Source: Simmondsia chinensis
Taxonomy: Eukaryota > Streptophyta > Magnoliopsida > Caryophyllales > Simmondsiaceae
Reading direction: 5' to 3'
Assembly: GCA_018398585.1 (NCBI GenBank)
Contig: JAGTTD010000009.1
Coordinates: 17,365,193-17,429,192, forward strand
DNA: 64,000 nt
Positions 23,065 through 34,164 of the stretch are shown here, piece by piece. Every line of letters starts with the position of its first letter. Within the stretch, counting starts at the first letter, position 1. Below the pieces are notes generated by a model, which did no database searches, had not been told where the DNA came from, and saw only the letters and a program-made list of their open reading frames with translations. A program made the position numbers and the translations under genes.

Positions 23065-23823
23065 CTATAAACTCCAAGGTTGGAGAAGACCTTGATATCT
23101 ATGATCACCCAACTTGGTTTGCTGACAAACCTCGCAAGCTTGCACAAAATTAGCCACTGCTCTCTTCATTCCTGTCCAGCTGAAATAGGCCTTAAGCCTT
23201 TGATAGGTGCCTTCAACTCCTGAATGTCCTCCGCAAGCTGAATCATGAGAGGCACTAATGGTTTGTTGTCTCAAATCAGTGGAAGAACCAATGTACAACT
23301 TGCCCTTCAATCGAATAACTTCCTTCACAACAGACACCTTTGTGTCAGTGGCAGTACTGCTTGTTCTGCTCACACTAAAAGCTGTTATGCACTCTTATGC
23401 AAAAGAATCATCCTCATAGGACTTATTCACCTCTTCAACCCAAGCTGGAAGTGTAATAGACATTGCTCCATAGAATCCTTGCTCATAATCTTCCAACCTC
23501 CGGGACAATGCATCAGCTGCCACATTTTCTTTCCCTTTCTTGTACTCAATGTCATAATCAAGCCCCAACCACTTCATTAACCCCTTCTTCTGGATCCTTG
23601 TGACAATTTTATGTTTAAGAAGATGTTTCAAACATTGGTGATCAGTCTTGATCGTAAAGTGATGCCCATCCAAATAATGCCTCCACTTATCAACAGCAAG
23701 AAAGATTGCCAAGTACTCCTTTTCGTAAGTGGACAGTGCTTGATGTTTAGGATTCAAAGCTTGGCTGGGGAGGCTATTCGATTCCCCTTTTGGGATAAAA
23801 CAACCCCAATACCATTTCCACAA
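23065..23823 (-). pseudogene. RNase H and integrase zinc finger, truncated
   Basis: The 23823-23395 frame reads YEKEYLAIFLAVDKWRHYLD, then IKTDHQCLKHLLKHKI and VAADALSR, the RNase H. The same frame continues after a stop at 23373-23065 with GGHSGVEGTYQRLKAYFSW and QACEVCQQTK, the H2C2 finger. It ends QGLLQPWSL just before the catalytic core. It is in a different register from RT, so one frameshift lies near 23760-23823. Confidence 0.88.
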
Positions 23824-24791
23824 GCATCTATCTCTAGGATGAATAGAACAGCAAAATCTGGCATTGCTAAAGCTGGTGCCTTACACATTACAGACTTAAA
23901 AGCTTCAAATGCCTCTTGAGCTTTATCTGACCACTTAAATGCATCTTTCTTCAATAGATCAGTTAGAGATTTGGCTATGGCTCCATAGCTAGCAACAAAA
24001 TTTCGGTAATAGCTACTCAAGCCAAAAAACCCTCTCAACTGCTTCAAGGTCACCGGCACAGGCCACTCCTTCATTGCTTGGACTTTAGAAGGATTAGTAG
24101 ATACTCCTCCATGAGAGATAACATGGCCCAAATATTCCAATTAGATCTGTGTGAAGGAACACTTAACTAATTTTGCATATAACTTGTGATTGCACATGAT
24201 CAAGAACACTTCCCTTAGATGCACCAAACGATCTTCCAATGAAGAACTATAAATCAGGATGTCATCGAAGAATGCCAATACAAATCTCCTTAAGAACCGC
24301 TTGAAGACATCGTTCATTACTGCTTGAAACATTGCTGGAGCACTGGTTAAGCCAAAGAGCATAACCACGAACTCAAAGTGCCCATGATGTGATCTAAAAG
24401 TAGCCTTGTACACATCTTGCTCCAATACTTTGATTTGGTGATATCCTTGCCTCAGATCAAGCTTGGAAAAGATATGAGCTCAATGTAGCTCATCTAACAA
24501 ATCATCTGTGACATGAGTTGGGAACTTATCCTTCACCGTCAATGAGTTAAGATGCTTGTAATCTATACACACTCTTACCGTGCCATCCTTCTTCTTGACG
24601 AGTATGACTAGAGAAGAAAAGGGGTTGTGGCTCTACCTCACAAAGCATGTTTGGAGCAATTCATCAACCTATCTCTCAATTTCAGTCCTCTGTGCATGAG
24701 GATACTTGTAGGGTCTCAACTTCACTAGCTTAAAATTTGGCTTGAGAGGAATTGCATGATCCAAATTCCTTTTAGGAGGCAATGCTTTAGG
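23754..24791 (-). pseudogene. Reverse transcriptase, nearly continuous
   Basis: It is in the same register as gag-protease. Motifs seen are [50 protein letters not shown] and LAFFDDILIYS (catalytic F-x-D-D intact). LEYLGHVISHGGVSTNPSKV and RGFFGLSSYYRNFVASYGAI follow. Stops occur at about 24143, 24480, 24655 and 24790. Apart from these the domain is well conserved, making this the best-preserved pol in the window. Confidence 0.9.
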
Positions 24792-26927
24792 CTACCCAAA
24801 CAAATCCTCAAACTCTTCTATCAATGCTCTCACTTCAGGTTGAGGAATGTCTCCCATCTCCATAGGAGATATTGCAGACAGTTGTCCTACCCACTGATAA
24901 GCATTCTTCTTGAATCCACCTTTTAGTTTCTCACCTTTAATCACTTGCAACCGAGTTTGATTAGAAATACCTTGCAGAATCACCATGCATCCTTGTACCT
25001 CAAATGATACTGTTAGCTTAGCAAAATCAAAAATCATAGGACTGAAGGTTCTCATCCAATCTACACCAAAAACCGTGTTGCATCCTCCCAAGGGTAAGAT
25101 TCTGAAGTCATAAACAAATTTGTGATCTTGCATAGACCACTGACACTCTTGACACTTGTTCTGAGTTAGGTTTGAATTCCCATCAGCATCAGTCACTGCT
25201 AGGGGATGAGTCTTGAAAACTTTAGGTCCTACTTTCTTCACCACCTTTGGATCAATGAAGCTATGAGTGCTACCGCTATCAATCAAGACAATGATTAATC
25301 TCTTGCCTGCTTTTCCTTTGATCCGTATAGTATTGTGAGTTCCATTCCCTGTCAATGCTTTCAAGGAGATCTCAATTGCATCTTTAATCAGCTCATCTTG
25401 TGATTCCTGGCCCGAACTATCGTCTTCAGTCTCAGATTCATCATTGCCAGATTGCTTATCTGCACTGGCTCCTTTAGCTGTCATGGAAAATTTAAGATTA
25501 CATTTGTGGCCAAACTGATAAGGCTTATTACATCTGTAACAAAGCCTTTGAGCTGTCTTCTCAATAGAACGAGTAACCTTGGGCCTATCAAATCCCTTCT
25601 GCTGCTTGGAGCTTCCTCCCTTGTACCTTGGTCCATCAGTAAAAGCAAGAACTATGGCCTCAAAGAGCTTAGCTTTAGCATAAGCTTTGGACAGTGTTTT
25701 AGGACCAATTGCCTTCACAAGGTTCTTGATTTTAGGCTTTAAGCCACTAATGAAACTCGAGACATAATATGCCTTAGTGGCTTGAGGATATACAGCTATC
25801 ATGGTTGCTCTAAGGTTCTCAAACCTTGTCATATACTCCTTCACAGATGTGACTTGAATCACTTTGTTGAAATTATCAACAATATCACTTAAGTCTTCAT
25901 CATCATATCTCTCACAAAGTTCTTCCACAAACTTAGCCCAAGAAAGAGTAAGATTAGTCTTCAATACGCTATAAAGCCACACTTCGTGATCTCCTTGAAG
26001 ATATATAGCATCCAATTCCACCTTTTGCTCATCTGGAATGTTATAAAAGTGAAAATACTGATCACATCTTCTAATCCAAGACTGTGGCTACTTGCCATCA
26101 AAAGGTTCAATCTGTATTCTTGGTAGCCTAAATCTAGTGCTTCTATTATTGGATGAAGCATCATACCTTCCTAATTGTTGTTGATGCCTTTGATCAGGTG
26201 AGCGATCCAATTGTTCATCATTCATAGTGGCAGATCTGAGGTGTTCTGGATGATTGGGAGGGTGATCATTCTGTCCAAGATTCATACTAGAAGATCGAGA
26301 TTGCACTTGATCAAGTGGATGATCATAAGGCCTGGCAGTTACTTCGACCTTTGGAATTCAATCTTGAGGACTAACATCAGCTGCCTGAGGATGAATTTGG
26401 GGACTATCAGTCAAATTAGCCACTTGAGATCTATCTTGAGATTCAGCAACAACATTCAGAACTTGAGATTGAACCACATTAGGAGGTTGCATCTACTGAC
26501 TTGTAGGCAATAAGATTCCGACTCCAGACGAAACACCTTGTCTATTGACCTGAGCTTCCAGACCAGTAAACCTTTCCTCCAATTGTTGCAATTGCTGAGA
26601 CATTCGACCTTTAATCCTCTGATTGCTCTCCAACTGAACTTGTCTCATCAGCTGAAGCATTTGTTCATCCCACTTTTGATTGTTCTCCTACTGCATTTGT
26701 TTAAATCGATCGAACATAATATCCATCTGTTGATCGTTCTCCTGCTGCATTTGCTTTAATGGATCGAACATTTCATTTGTCTCTGATTTTAACTGATCAT
26801 TCGTAATGGACTGAACATCTCTTGCTGCACTAGCACCAACTGCCGAAGCATAAGAGACATTAGGATCAACAAAAGTACCTGGATTTCTAGCTCCTACTGT
26901 TGGTCGAGTTGTTACACCACCAGACAT
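24792..26927 (-). pseudogene. Gag-protease, one frame with four stops
   Basis: The start is MSGGVTTRPTVGARNPG at 26927, 70 nt after the PBS. The frame is unbroken to 24792 except for stops near 26690, 26493, 26359 and 26090. The N-terminus has Q-rich coiled-coil repeats (DRFKQMQ, LKQMQQEN). The retro-gag core includes YLQGDHEVWLYSVLKTNLTL and EYMTRFENLRATMI. The knuckle is CYRCNKPYQFGHKC. Protease reads IVLIDSGSTHSFIDPKVVKK with DSG intact. The tail ends EEFEDLFG before RT. Each stop fits a single transition from a Gln, Trp or Arg codon. Confidence 0.9.
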
Positions 26928-27011
26928 TGTTAAATTCTGTTTCTTGCGTTTGCTGGCTAGAATCAATCTACAAACGAGCAATTAACAACCAGCTCAAGCT
27001 CTGATACCAAA

Positions 27012-27438
27012 TGTTAAGCTTCAAGATCTACTTGAGCTTAACCTTTGGGAAAGATAGGATAGAAAAAGAGTTATGATGAGAAGAGAAGTGAAGGAGATGA
27101 GAATTAGAGAAAGTTAGATGAGAGAGAGAGTATTGATCTCAAAGAGATGTTTGAATTTTTATTAAATGGATCTCTAACAAGATGAACATGCTACTTATAA
27201 GCAAACTAGGCACATTGAACCTAGACAAACAATCAACCGACTTAACTACCATCAAGGCACCACAATTGACTTGATCTTGACCTATTAACCGACTTAATTG
27301 ACAACTACAGCCTTTGGTGCCAAAAACAACCAACAGCTGCTCTAATCCAATTCAAAACGCAGCACTGCAACTAAAGCTTATTACACCAACGCAGCTAAGG
27401 ACCAAGACTGCACTAATCTTTACATCAACATCATAACA
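27012..27438 (-). repeat. 5' LTR of the nested gypsy element
   Basis: 427 bp with ends TGTTA/TAACA. The inner end is exact because it abuts AT and the PBS. The outer end is inferred from the TAACA terminus. Confidence 0.7.
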
Positions 27439-29183
27439 CATTGCTAATAGACTTCCTCCTCTTCCTAGCCATCTTGATTGTTCTTTTGATCTAAGTATAT
27501 GCCCCAAGTTTATCAAAAGCCATCAACACCGCTTTAGGATGCCTCATACTCTTGCTCTTGATCTTGTAAAACTTTTCAACAACCTTTGCATTTGACTTAA
27601 GAAACATGAAATCTGGAGGCCTCCCCTTATAGATCAGGATTGGCTTTATCAATGCTCTTAATCTCTTGCTTGCATAGCATTTCTTGCAACTAAGATGAAA
27701 CGCCAACTTAATCACAATATTTGGGTGCAATGTAAGCTTCAGATGTAATAGCCTACTGCTATGAACTTCAATATGCATTTACAATTTCATAACTGCATCA
27801 ATTGGTAACACCACTTCTTGCTCAACAGTTTGCAATGTTGCAATCCCATGCGGAATAGATGCTAAGCTGTCTGTATTGAGCTTCCCAGACTTCGTGTGAT
27901 TGATTTTGAATTGAAACTCAAGAGCCTGACCTGTATCTATCAATTCTTTGCACTGATCTGACTTAATCTCAGTATCCTACTTAAATGCTATAGAATCACT
28001 AACTGCTACCCTTATCTTCTACATTGATCTTGCAGTATGATTGGTTGTGTCTACTACTAATTTGATCCTCCTTTCCTGGATCAATAGGCCTCAATTGAGC
28101 CTTATTTGGTACTTTATTAACCACTTGGTATGCAAGTCTGGCTGCTGTACAAATTTCCTTTTCAGTGCTGAGTTATTCCTTTGTTTCAGTTCAACTTACT
28201 GAAGTTGTAAAATTGTCACACTAGCTCGAGGAGGTGTATTCTCCTTCCACTTATATTGTTGTTCTTGCATTCTTATAGGTCCAATCACTCCCTTAAGCTG
28301 CCTCACTTCCGATCCTTTCTTAAATCTCTTGCTAGCAGCATACTTCTTGTTAATCAAATGCACGTTGAGCACCAGATTCTGCTGAGTTAGTTGCTTCAAT
28401 CTTAGTGATCTCTTATTCCTTACTTCAATCATAGGCTTAAATTTCGTTGCCACTGCATTTGGTGTCCTCTTGTTGCATCACACTCTTCTACTTGGCCTCT
28501 TGCTCTATCTCTTGCAGTGTGATCAGCATACTTTCAAGAATCCATAACACCTTCTGTGAATTTTGCTCGAACGATTCTTGAATCCTCTGAATCGAATTAA
28601 TGCTTGAATCACATTCGACCACTGTCTTGATTTTAAGCCAACAATTCAACTGATTTAAGAGCAATGTCAGCTAGCATTCTCAAGAACAACGAACAAGAAA
28701 GCAACTGTAGCCAAATGCTCAGCATTTCAACATGATCTGATACTAGAACGAACTCAGAAGCTAGACTAAATGCAATTGTAGCTGCATCGAACAATCCGAA
28801 CAATTTAACACTATAACTGAAGTAGAGATTCGAATTGCAGAACTTAGCTTGAATAGAAATCCAGTGAGATCAAGAGTAATTTCAGCTAAGAGCTTGATTT
28901 GAGGTTAAGTCAGAAAGTTCACTACGGAATCAGCTAAATCTAGTGCAAGTCCAGCTTGATTGATGATTTAAGATTAGAAGATCACAAAAGACAACTATAT
29001 TACTGCGCTAACCGCAAGCTTTTAAACTGAATCTGGATCAAATTCAATCTTGACAGCAAAACAATCTGAACAATTTCGCACAATATCTTGATAAAATACA
29101 ATATGATCAAGGGCTTGATGTTGATCTAGTGCTTTGCAATCAAATTGAAATTAATTCAACTTAATCGGAAGCAAATTCACAAG
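27439..29183 (-). other. Leader and 5' ORF fragments of the second LARD-like element
   Basis: Minus-strand frames 28453-28196 (85 codons, basic, QQNLVLNVHLINKKYAASKR) and 27778-27491 (95 codons, basic, with GRPPDFMFLKSN) are unrecognised. They share an H-L-x-x-K-K-x-Y-A-S-K-R-like stretch with each other: HLINKKYAASKR and HLSCKKCYASKR. This suggests an internal duplication within one protein. The rest is AT-rich leader. Confidence 0.45.
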
Positions 29184-29196
29184 CTCTGATGCCAAT

Positions 29197-29572
29197 TGTC
29201 ATGATCCAAGATCAACCTTGGATCATGATTATGAAATAAGAATGAGAGATGAGCAACAAGTGAGATTAAGATGAGAAATCAAGAGAATAGAGAAGAGAAT
29301 TAAGGATAAGAGAAGAAGAGTATATTTTTTATTATCATTCAATGGATCATTACAATGAAGAATCCAACCTATTTATACTAATCCAATGCTTACGTTGGCT
29401 ATTAGAAAATATCTACAAATACATTGCACCTAGTCAACAACTTAACCACCAACTAACTTTCCCTCTCTAATCTTTAACCGACCCTCAAGCTTAGTAACTT
29501 ACTAATACAAGATCAATATCACTAAAGAACTAATAGGGCTAAAACCCGACTAAACCCACTTCAAAGACTAAT
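29197..29572 (-). repeat. 5' LTR of the second LARD-like element, truncated
   Basis: It starts TGTCATGATCC next to the PBS and aligns with 21151-21553 until CTTCAAAGACTAAT. It then changes abruptly into LINE RT sequence. Confidence 0.82.
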
Positions 29573-29574
29573 TC

Positions 29575-29836
29575 AACTGTTTCATAAGCCTTCTCCATGT
29601 CAAGTTTAACGCTGCCCATTTGGATTGTCCTTTATTTCTCAGGAAAGCTGTCATAATCTCATGAGCGATTAGGGTGTTATCCTGGATAATCTACCGGGGA
29701 CAAAGGCCCCCTGCCATGGACAAACTATCGTTCCAATAATAGGTTTTAGACGATTAGCCATAATTTTAGCAATTTTCTTATACAACACATTGTATAGGCT
29801 GATTCTACGAAACTGATTGACATTCCATCCGAGGGG
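29575..29836 (-). pseudogene. LINE RT fragment, part 2
   Basis: Minus-sense reading gives WNVNQFRRISLYNVLYKKIA, then KIMANRLKPIIG and, in another register, VKLDMEKAYETVE. These correspond to FRPISLCNVLYKIIAKVLANRL and LKLDMEKAYDRVEW of plant LINEs. It stops at the LTR nest border. Confidence 0.8.
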
Positions 29837-30554
29837 TAGGGTGTTCAAATACCGGTCTGGACCGAAAAACCTGATCGGACCAATCATTCGGTCCAAGACC
29901 AGACCGGATCGGACCAATTGAATTTCAGTCCGGTCCTCGGTCCTCATGTTGAACTTAATTTCGGGTTTCAGTCTGGTCTGGTCCAAACTCGTAAAACTCG
30001 AGACTAGACCAAAAACCTGAATTATATTGTTGGGCCTCCTATTTCTTTATTAGATTATAAGTGGACTACCTAGACTTATAAAATTTGGGCCTGAAATTAG
30101 TTTAAAAATAGCCGTAAACACCTATATTAACCTTATCTTGTTTCTTTTAATGATAAACTATTATATTATATATATTATTAAGACTTTTATGCATAACTAT
30201 TTCTAGTTAATTTATGAAGAATTTTGTTGGTTATTAATGGAGAATTGAGAAATGTGAATCAAATCTAATGGGCCAAATTATCAGGGTCAGGTTTAGTAAA
30301 TATAATTTGTTATGAGCCGATGTATTTGGGGATAATCATTTAATATTCCTATAGTTTCTGTTATTTCTATTGTTTATTTTTTATTCTTTTTTTTCTATTA
30401 GAAGTTTTTAAAGTTGTCCAAAATTGACAAAATATACTGTGAACTAGAAAAGAAAGAAATGATAATCGGTCGATCGAACCGGACTTCAAAAGAGGTCAGT
30501 TCCGGTCTTCAGCTCTGTCTGGTATGGTCCGGGTTTGGACCAATGAACACCCCA
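29837..30554. mobile_element. Non-autonomous hAT-like element in the LINE RT
   Basis: About 718 bp beginning TAGGGTGTTCA and ending TGAACACCCCA. These are 9-10-bp inverted ends of the TAGGGGTGTTCA type common in plant hAT elements. Subterminal GGTCC/CCGG-rich repeats occur on both sides (CCGGTCTGGACC, GGTCCGGGTTTGGACC). Flanks CCGAGGGG (29829-29836) and GCGAGAGG (30556-30563) resemble a decayed 8-bp target duplication. The interior is AT-rich and non-coding. It interrupts the LINE between the KSDSP and WNVNQFR codons. Confidence 0.7.
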
Positions 30555-30953
30555 AGCGAGAGGAGTCAGATTTTGGAATAAGAGTAATGAAACTATAGTA
30601 GATTTCATGGAGGATTCGACCACCCCATAGACTGGACCTAACAACTTCACTAACATCCATACCAATCCAATCGAGTACTTCTGAAAGAACAACATAGAGA
30701 ATCCATCAATGCCAGGGGCTTTATGCAAGTTTATTTCTAAAACTGCTTGTTGAACTACTGCATTCTAAATTTGCTTGGTTAGATCTATATTATCCGGAGG
30801 CGAAACCTTAGGCTTAAGGTGGTTCAGGGACCGAAAAAGGACATTAGCCCCCGACGAGTCAATTCTTCTCTTAAATTCTTGAATAAACAGGTTAGCAATA
30901 TCCTGTGACCACCTCATCAACATTATTTCCGAGTTCCTAAAATTAGGATTCAT
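30555..30953 (-). pseudogene. LINE RT fragment, part 1
   Basis: Minus frames read PDNIDLTKQI, then INLHKAPGIDGFSMLFFQKY, the start of the RT domain (NPHKAPGPDGF...FFQKYW in the family). Frameshifts follow into the hAT-like insertion. Confidence 0.8.
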
Positions 30954-31470
30954 TTATTGTAGCAAATACCAATATGCCTCAGTGCTTCCTCCTTGCCATA
31001 ACCCCGACAACTGGAAAATTTGGAGTTTCTGTCACCCTTTGTGGGCCATTCCTTACAACAGTATTTAGCATAATATTTATGATGAAACATTAGAAGCCTC
31101 CAACCCTACAGCTTCAATTGGCGCAATTTCCTATTCAAAATCCCATGGTTTTGGGCCAGCACTACGTTTTCCTCAACATCTTTAATTCTAAAAGCATTCT
31201 TCTCCAAATTTTCTGTAGCAGAACCTCCAAATAGATGTGGCTGACCTTTGAGCTTTCGAACAAACTCAAACATCCTAGATTCCCCTGACTCTGGTTTCCC
31301 ATAGTTTCTTTACAAGGTTCCCGGTATTATCATAATTGAGCCATCCCGCTCTAACGCAAAAGGGTCTTGGCTTTGCAGGGGGTTACATTTCAGTTTGCAA
31401 TATGATGTTGCTACAGGTTTTAGATAGAAACATGCGCCTTCTGGATGATACATTATGGAAAACACCGCAT

Positions 31471-32083
31471 TCATTTCAAATTAGGGACAACTTTATCAAG
31501 TCCCTTCTGAACTAGAGATCCATTTATATCCCTACTCGAAGTAAACTTATAACCATTCCAGGGAACACCTACGAGCCTAAAAGAGTGACAGAAGTCATTG
31601 ACACGAAACCTACGATCTGCGACTTGACTTCCACCTACCTTTTCCGAGGGGTCTCTGAGTTCGTTAAAATCCCCAATGAGCACCAAAGAGTATACATCAT
31701 CCTTCCATCCCTTGCGAGATTATCCCGGAACAGGTCTTTTTTGTTCTCCTTTGTTAAAGCATAGACAAAACAAAAAGAATGCTGAGTTTACAAATTTGCT
31801 AACAATATTAAGATGTGCTAGCCTGTCGTTCATGAATTTTGATCTCAAATCATGCCTCTGACTTATGCCAAAGGATCCAGATTCCATTCGTATGATTAAC
31901 ATGCAGAGAACAGAAGTCGTGATCGAATCCCATCGAAGGGAATATCGCCTTAATTCTAGATTGAGCTGCCATAGTTTCAAGAATGGCCACAATATTAGGA
32001 TTAACTTTTCGAATAATCATCAATGGCTCTTGGTGGGCAACAAGGCAAGCCAAACCCCTAATATTCCAGTAGAGAATCTTCAT
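31471..32083 (-). pseudogene. LINE apurinic endonuclease domain
   Basis: It starts MKILYWNIRGLACLVAHQEP at 32083, the standard ORF2 start. NIVAILETMAAQSRI follows, with the conserved Glu of the endonuclease. At 31686-31471 it reads VLIGDFNELRDPSEKVGGSQ, then GYKFTSSRDINGSLVQKGLD, matching GDFN and FTWSRxxxxxLVQERLDR. The two parts are in different frames. Between them 31992-31720 retains open but poorly matching sequence. Confidence 0.85.
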
Positions 32084-32709
32084 AAGGACAAGAGAAACAA
32101 GCAGCCACCAGGTGAGGCCAGTCAATGACTGACAAATAATACCCCTCGGGCTAGCAAGAGTATAGAAGCTCGATCCGTGGGCATCTATAGAAAACCTATT
32201 CAATGCAATTAATATAACACAAACATTTAACAAGCAGAAAGGAAAGTAATCAACCACAATATTCTCACTAAAGACACACATAAGCATCAATCGAGCCTCA
32301 GGGGCGGCCTAGAGCTGTGCACAACTCACTCCAACAAGAAAACTTTGCAAATAGTATTAGTCAAGCCCCTAGAGTTGTGGTCAGTTATCAAAAAGTTTCC
32401 CTTATTAAACCAAAAATGCACAACCCTAGTGAGCTTGAACTAGTTACGACTTACAATCATAAAAATAGAGTGAGAATTGTACCTGGTATTTGAGCAGTCA
32501 CAAACCAGAGTTCTTTGAAATGCAAGATGCAGACTATTGGCTCCTCTTCACTGGACTTTGAGCGGTCTGCATGCAACTGGTCATCATCCAGTAGGGAAGA
32601 GGTAGACGTCTAATTCTAGCTACCAGTGACTTAAGGCGAACCATTAAAGAGCTTGGGTTAGTATCCACGCCCCCAATGTTAGCTAGCTTAATAGTCGAGG
32701 GAGGCATAG
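32084..32709. other. Probable LINE 5' region, nothing identified
   Basis: An 82-codon minus frame (32782-32534) and other short frames are present without motifs. It may include LINE ORF1 remains, but I see no zinc knuckle. Confidence 0.35.
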
Positions 32710-34164
32710 TGTCACAATCACATTCAGTGCCATGACACGGGGTGCGTGCGTGCATGCGGCTGAGTGTTGGGTGCGTATGCATCTCAGCGCCTCTGTGCGC
32801 GTCCTAGTGTTGTCTGCTGCATATAAGCCGTGTCAGTGTGCATCTCAACGCGAGCGCATGGGAGCCTGTGAATGAGGGCATGGTGCGCGTTTTGCGTGCA
32901 GTGTTGCACACTGTGTCGCGAGAGACATCCTAGGTTATGGAACTTCCCTTATGATGGAAGACAAAGGTCGATGAAGTCAGTTTGTGCATTAGATGTCCTG
33001 AACTCTGAGTGTAAGTGCTTAATGGTTTTCCTTGGTTACGCGGGGGAAAGGGGGGGCTTAGTGTAGCCATGAGGGCGACATGAGGTCTCCATGTTAATAG
33101 GACACTCCGTGGGCATTGTGTTATTTCCATGGGCCGACGGTGCACATAATTCGTCCCAGGAAGGTTTGTAGCCGCGTCTTAGCTGTAGGACACGCTGTTT
33201 AAGCGTCTCCTGTAAGCAGGGTATGACCTTCACATGGTGAGAGCACTTGCGGTGCTCTGGCCCTATTGTGAGTGGTGTTGCGCACCCGCCTCATTTGTAG
33301 GATCTCGTGGTAATGTGGCATGGGTTGGGCGGCACCTTATAAGTTGTTAGACGAGGGGTAGTAGGACGTGCGCCCATATTGGATTGATGCTACGAGATGG
33401 TTGTCCGCTTGAGTGAGTTGCACGCTACTTGTGCGAGATCATGTGAACTCCCAACAAGGACAACAACCATGAACACGAGGTGCACCTGGGGAACTCGATG
33501 GTTCTTTGGTTTACTCTGGAGCAAAGATCCTACGCTATTTCTAAGAGATGGCTGACTCTACAGAGGACAAGTGACTTGACGAACGACCAGGGAGTCCAGA
33601 TGCGCGATCGAGACTCGTAGGGTGCCAATGGTGTCTGACATAAATGATGGCATGCAACAAGTGCTAGCTCGTGTGTTGGGCAAGTGCGTAAGTGAGTAAT
33701 GAGCTTTATGGACCAATGCAGATGATTAGGCCTTAGTGCGCATGTGTGCGCCTAAGTGCTTAATAAAAGAATAGAAAAAGCTTTTATTGTATCACTTAAG
33801 TTATATAGAAATTCCTGAGCCCAAGAGTTAAGAAGAAAAAGTTCTTCATTCCCCACAATAGAATGTTTGAAAGTGAAGTTGTTGATGGGTCGCGCTTCAG
33901 GGCTTGAGGTCTTGGTGTCGGTCGATCGTCAAGATGCCACTTAGTGGGTTCACCTTTGACATTAGTGGACTTGAGTGAACTAGAGACATGATGTGGGACT
34001 CTCGGTTGAGAGGGGTTGCACTTGACAAGTAATGTGTGTTGCGAAAGAAAATGTGAAGTAATGAGGTGTTAAGGAACCTCTCTTGGAGTCAAGTTGGCCT
34101 TCACTCAGTAGTGTCTTGGCACCGCATGGTTGTTCATTCCACTGCGTTGTGTAGGACCGTGACA
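32710..34164. repeat. Possible GC-rich solo LTR
   Basis: The segment begins TGTCACAATC and ends ACCGTGACA, giving TGTCAC/GTGACA inverted ends. It is clearly GC-richer than its surroundings, with TGCGTGCGTGCATGCGG-type repeats at 32745-32860. It includes an AATAAAAG/CTTTTATT stretch near 33762-33800. Flanks CATAG and TGTAG are not a convincing duplication and no PBS or polypurine tract adjoins. The GC-rich repeats recall the LTR at 3448-4246. Confidence 0.35.

Larger units (their letters stand above)
23065..27438 (-). mobile_element. Ty3/gypsy element with 5' LTR and gag-pol, 3' part deleted
   Basis: The 5' LTR is 27012-27438 (plus-strand TGTTAAGC...TCATAACA). A perfect PBS, TTGGTATCAGAGC (minus), is at 26998-27010. 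Then gag-protease, RT, RNase H and the integrase zinc finger follow, ending at about 23065 inside integrase. There is no integrase core, polypurine tract or 3' LTR of this family. Sequence beyond 23065 belongs to the host LARD-like element. It is closely related to the plus-strand gypsy at 59579-63491. Confidence 0.88.
21151..29572 (-). mobile_element. Second LARD-like LTR element containing a 3'-deleted gypsy
   Basis: The 3' LTR is 21151-21553, bounded by a polypurine tract (AAAGGGGGGAGTAT in minus sense, 21554-21568). The 5' LTR is 29197-29572, lacking about 85 bp at its outer end. The PBS TTGGCATCAGAGC (minus) abuts the 5' LTR at about 29184-29196. A minus-sense TATAAATA lies at 21270-21277. 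The interior has a long AT-rich leader, short unrecognised frames (28453-28196, 27778-27491, 22578-22207, 22210-21914), and a gypsy element inserted between. There is no gag or pol of its own. Confidence 0.8.
20284..32083 (-). mobile_element. L1-type LINE (ORF2), interrupted and internally deleted
   Basis: Minus-strand order is endonuclease 32083-31471, RT 30953-30555 and 29836-29575, zinc-finger region 21139-20945, then RNase H about 20760-20500. Two insertions split it: a hAT-like element (29837-30554) and the LTR nest 21151-29572. The middle of RT and the region up to the zinc finger are missing. The right LTR of the nest is truncated at the same point, so one deletion probably spans that junction. 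The 3' end lacks a visible poly(A). Confidence 0.8.
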
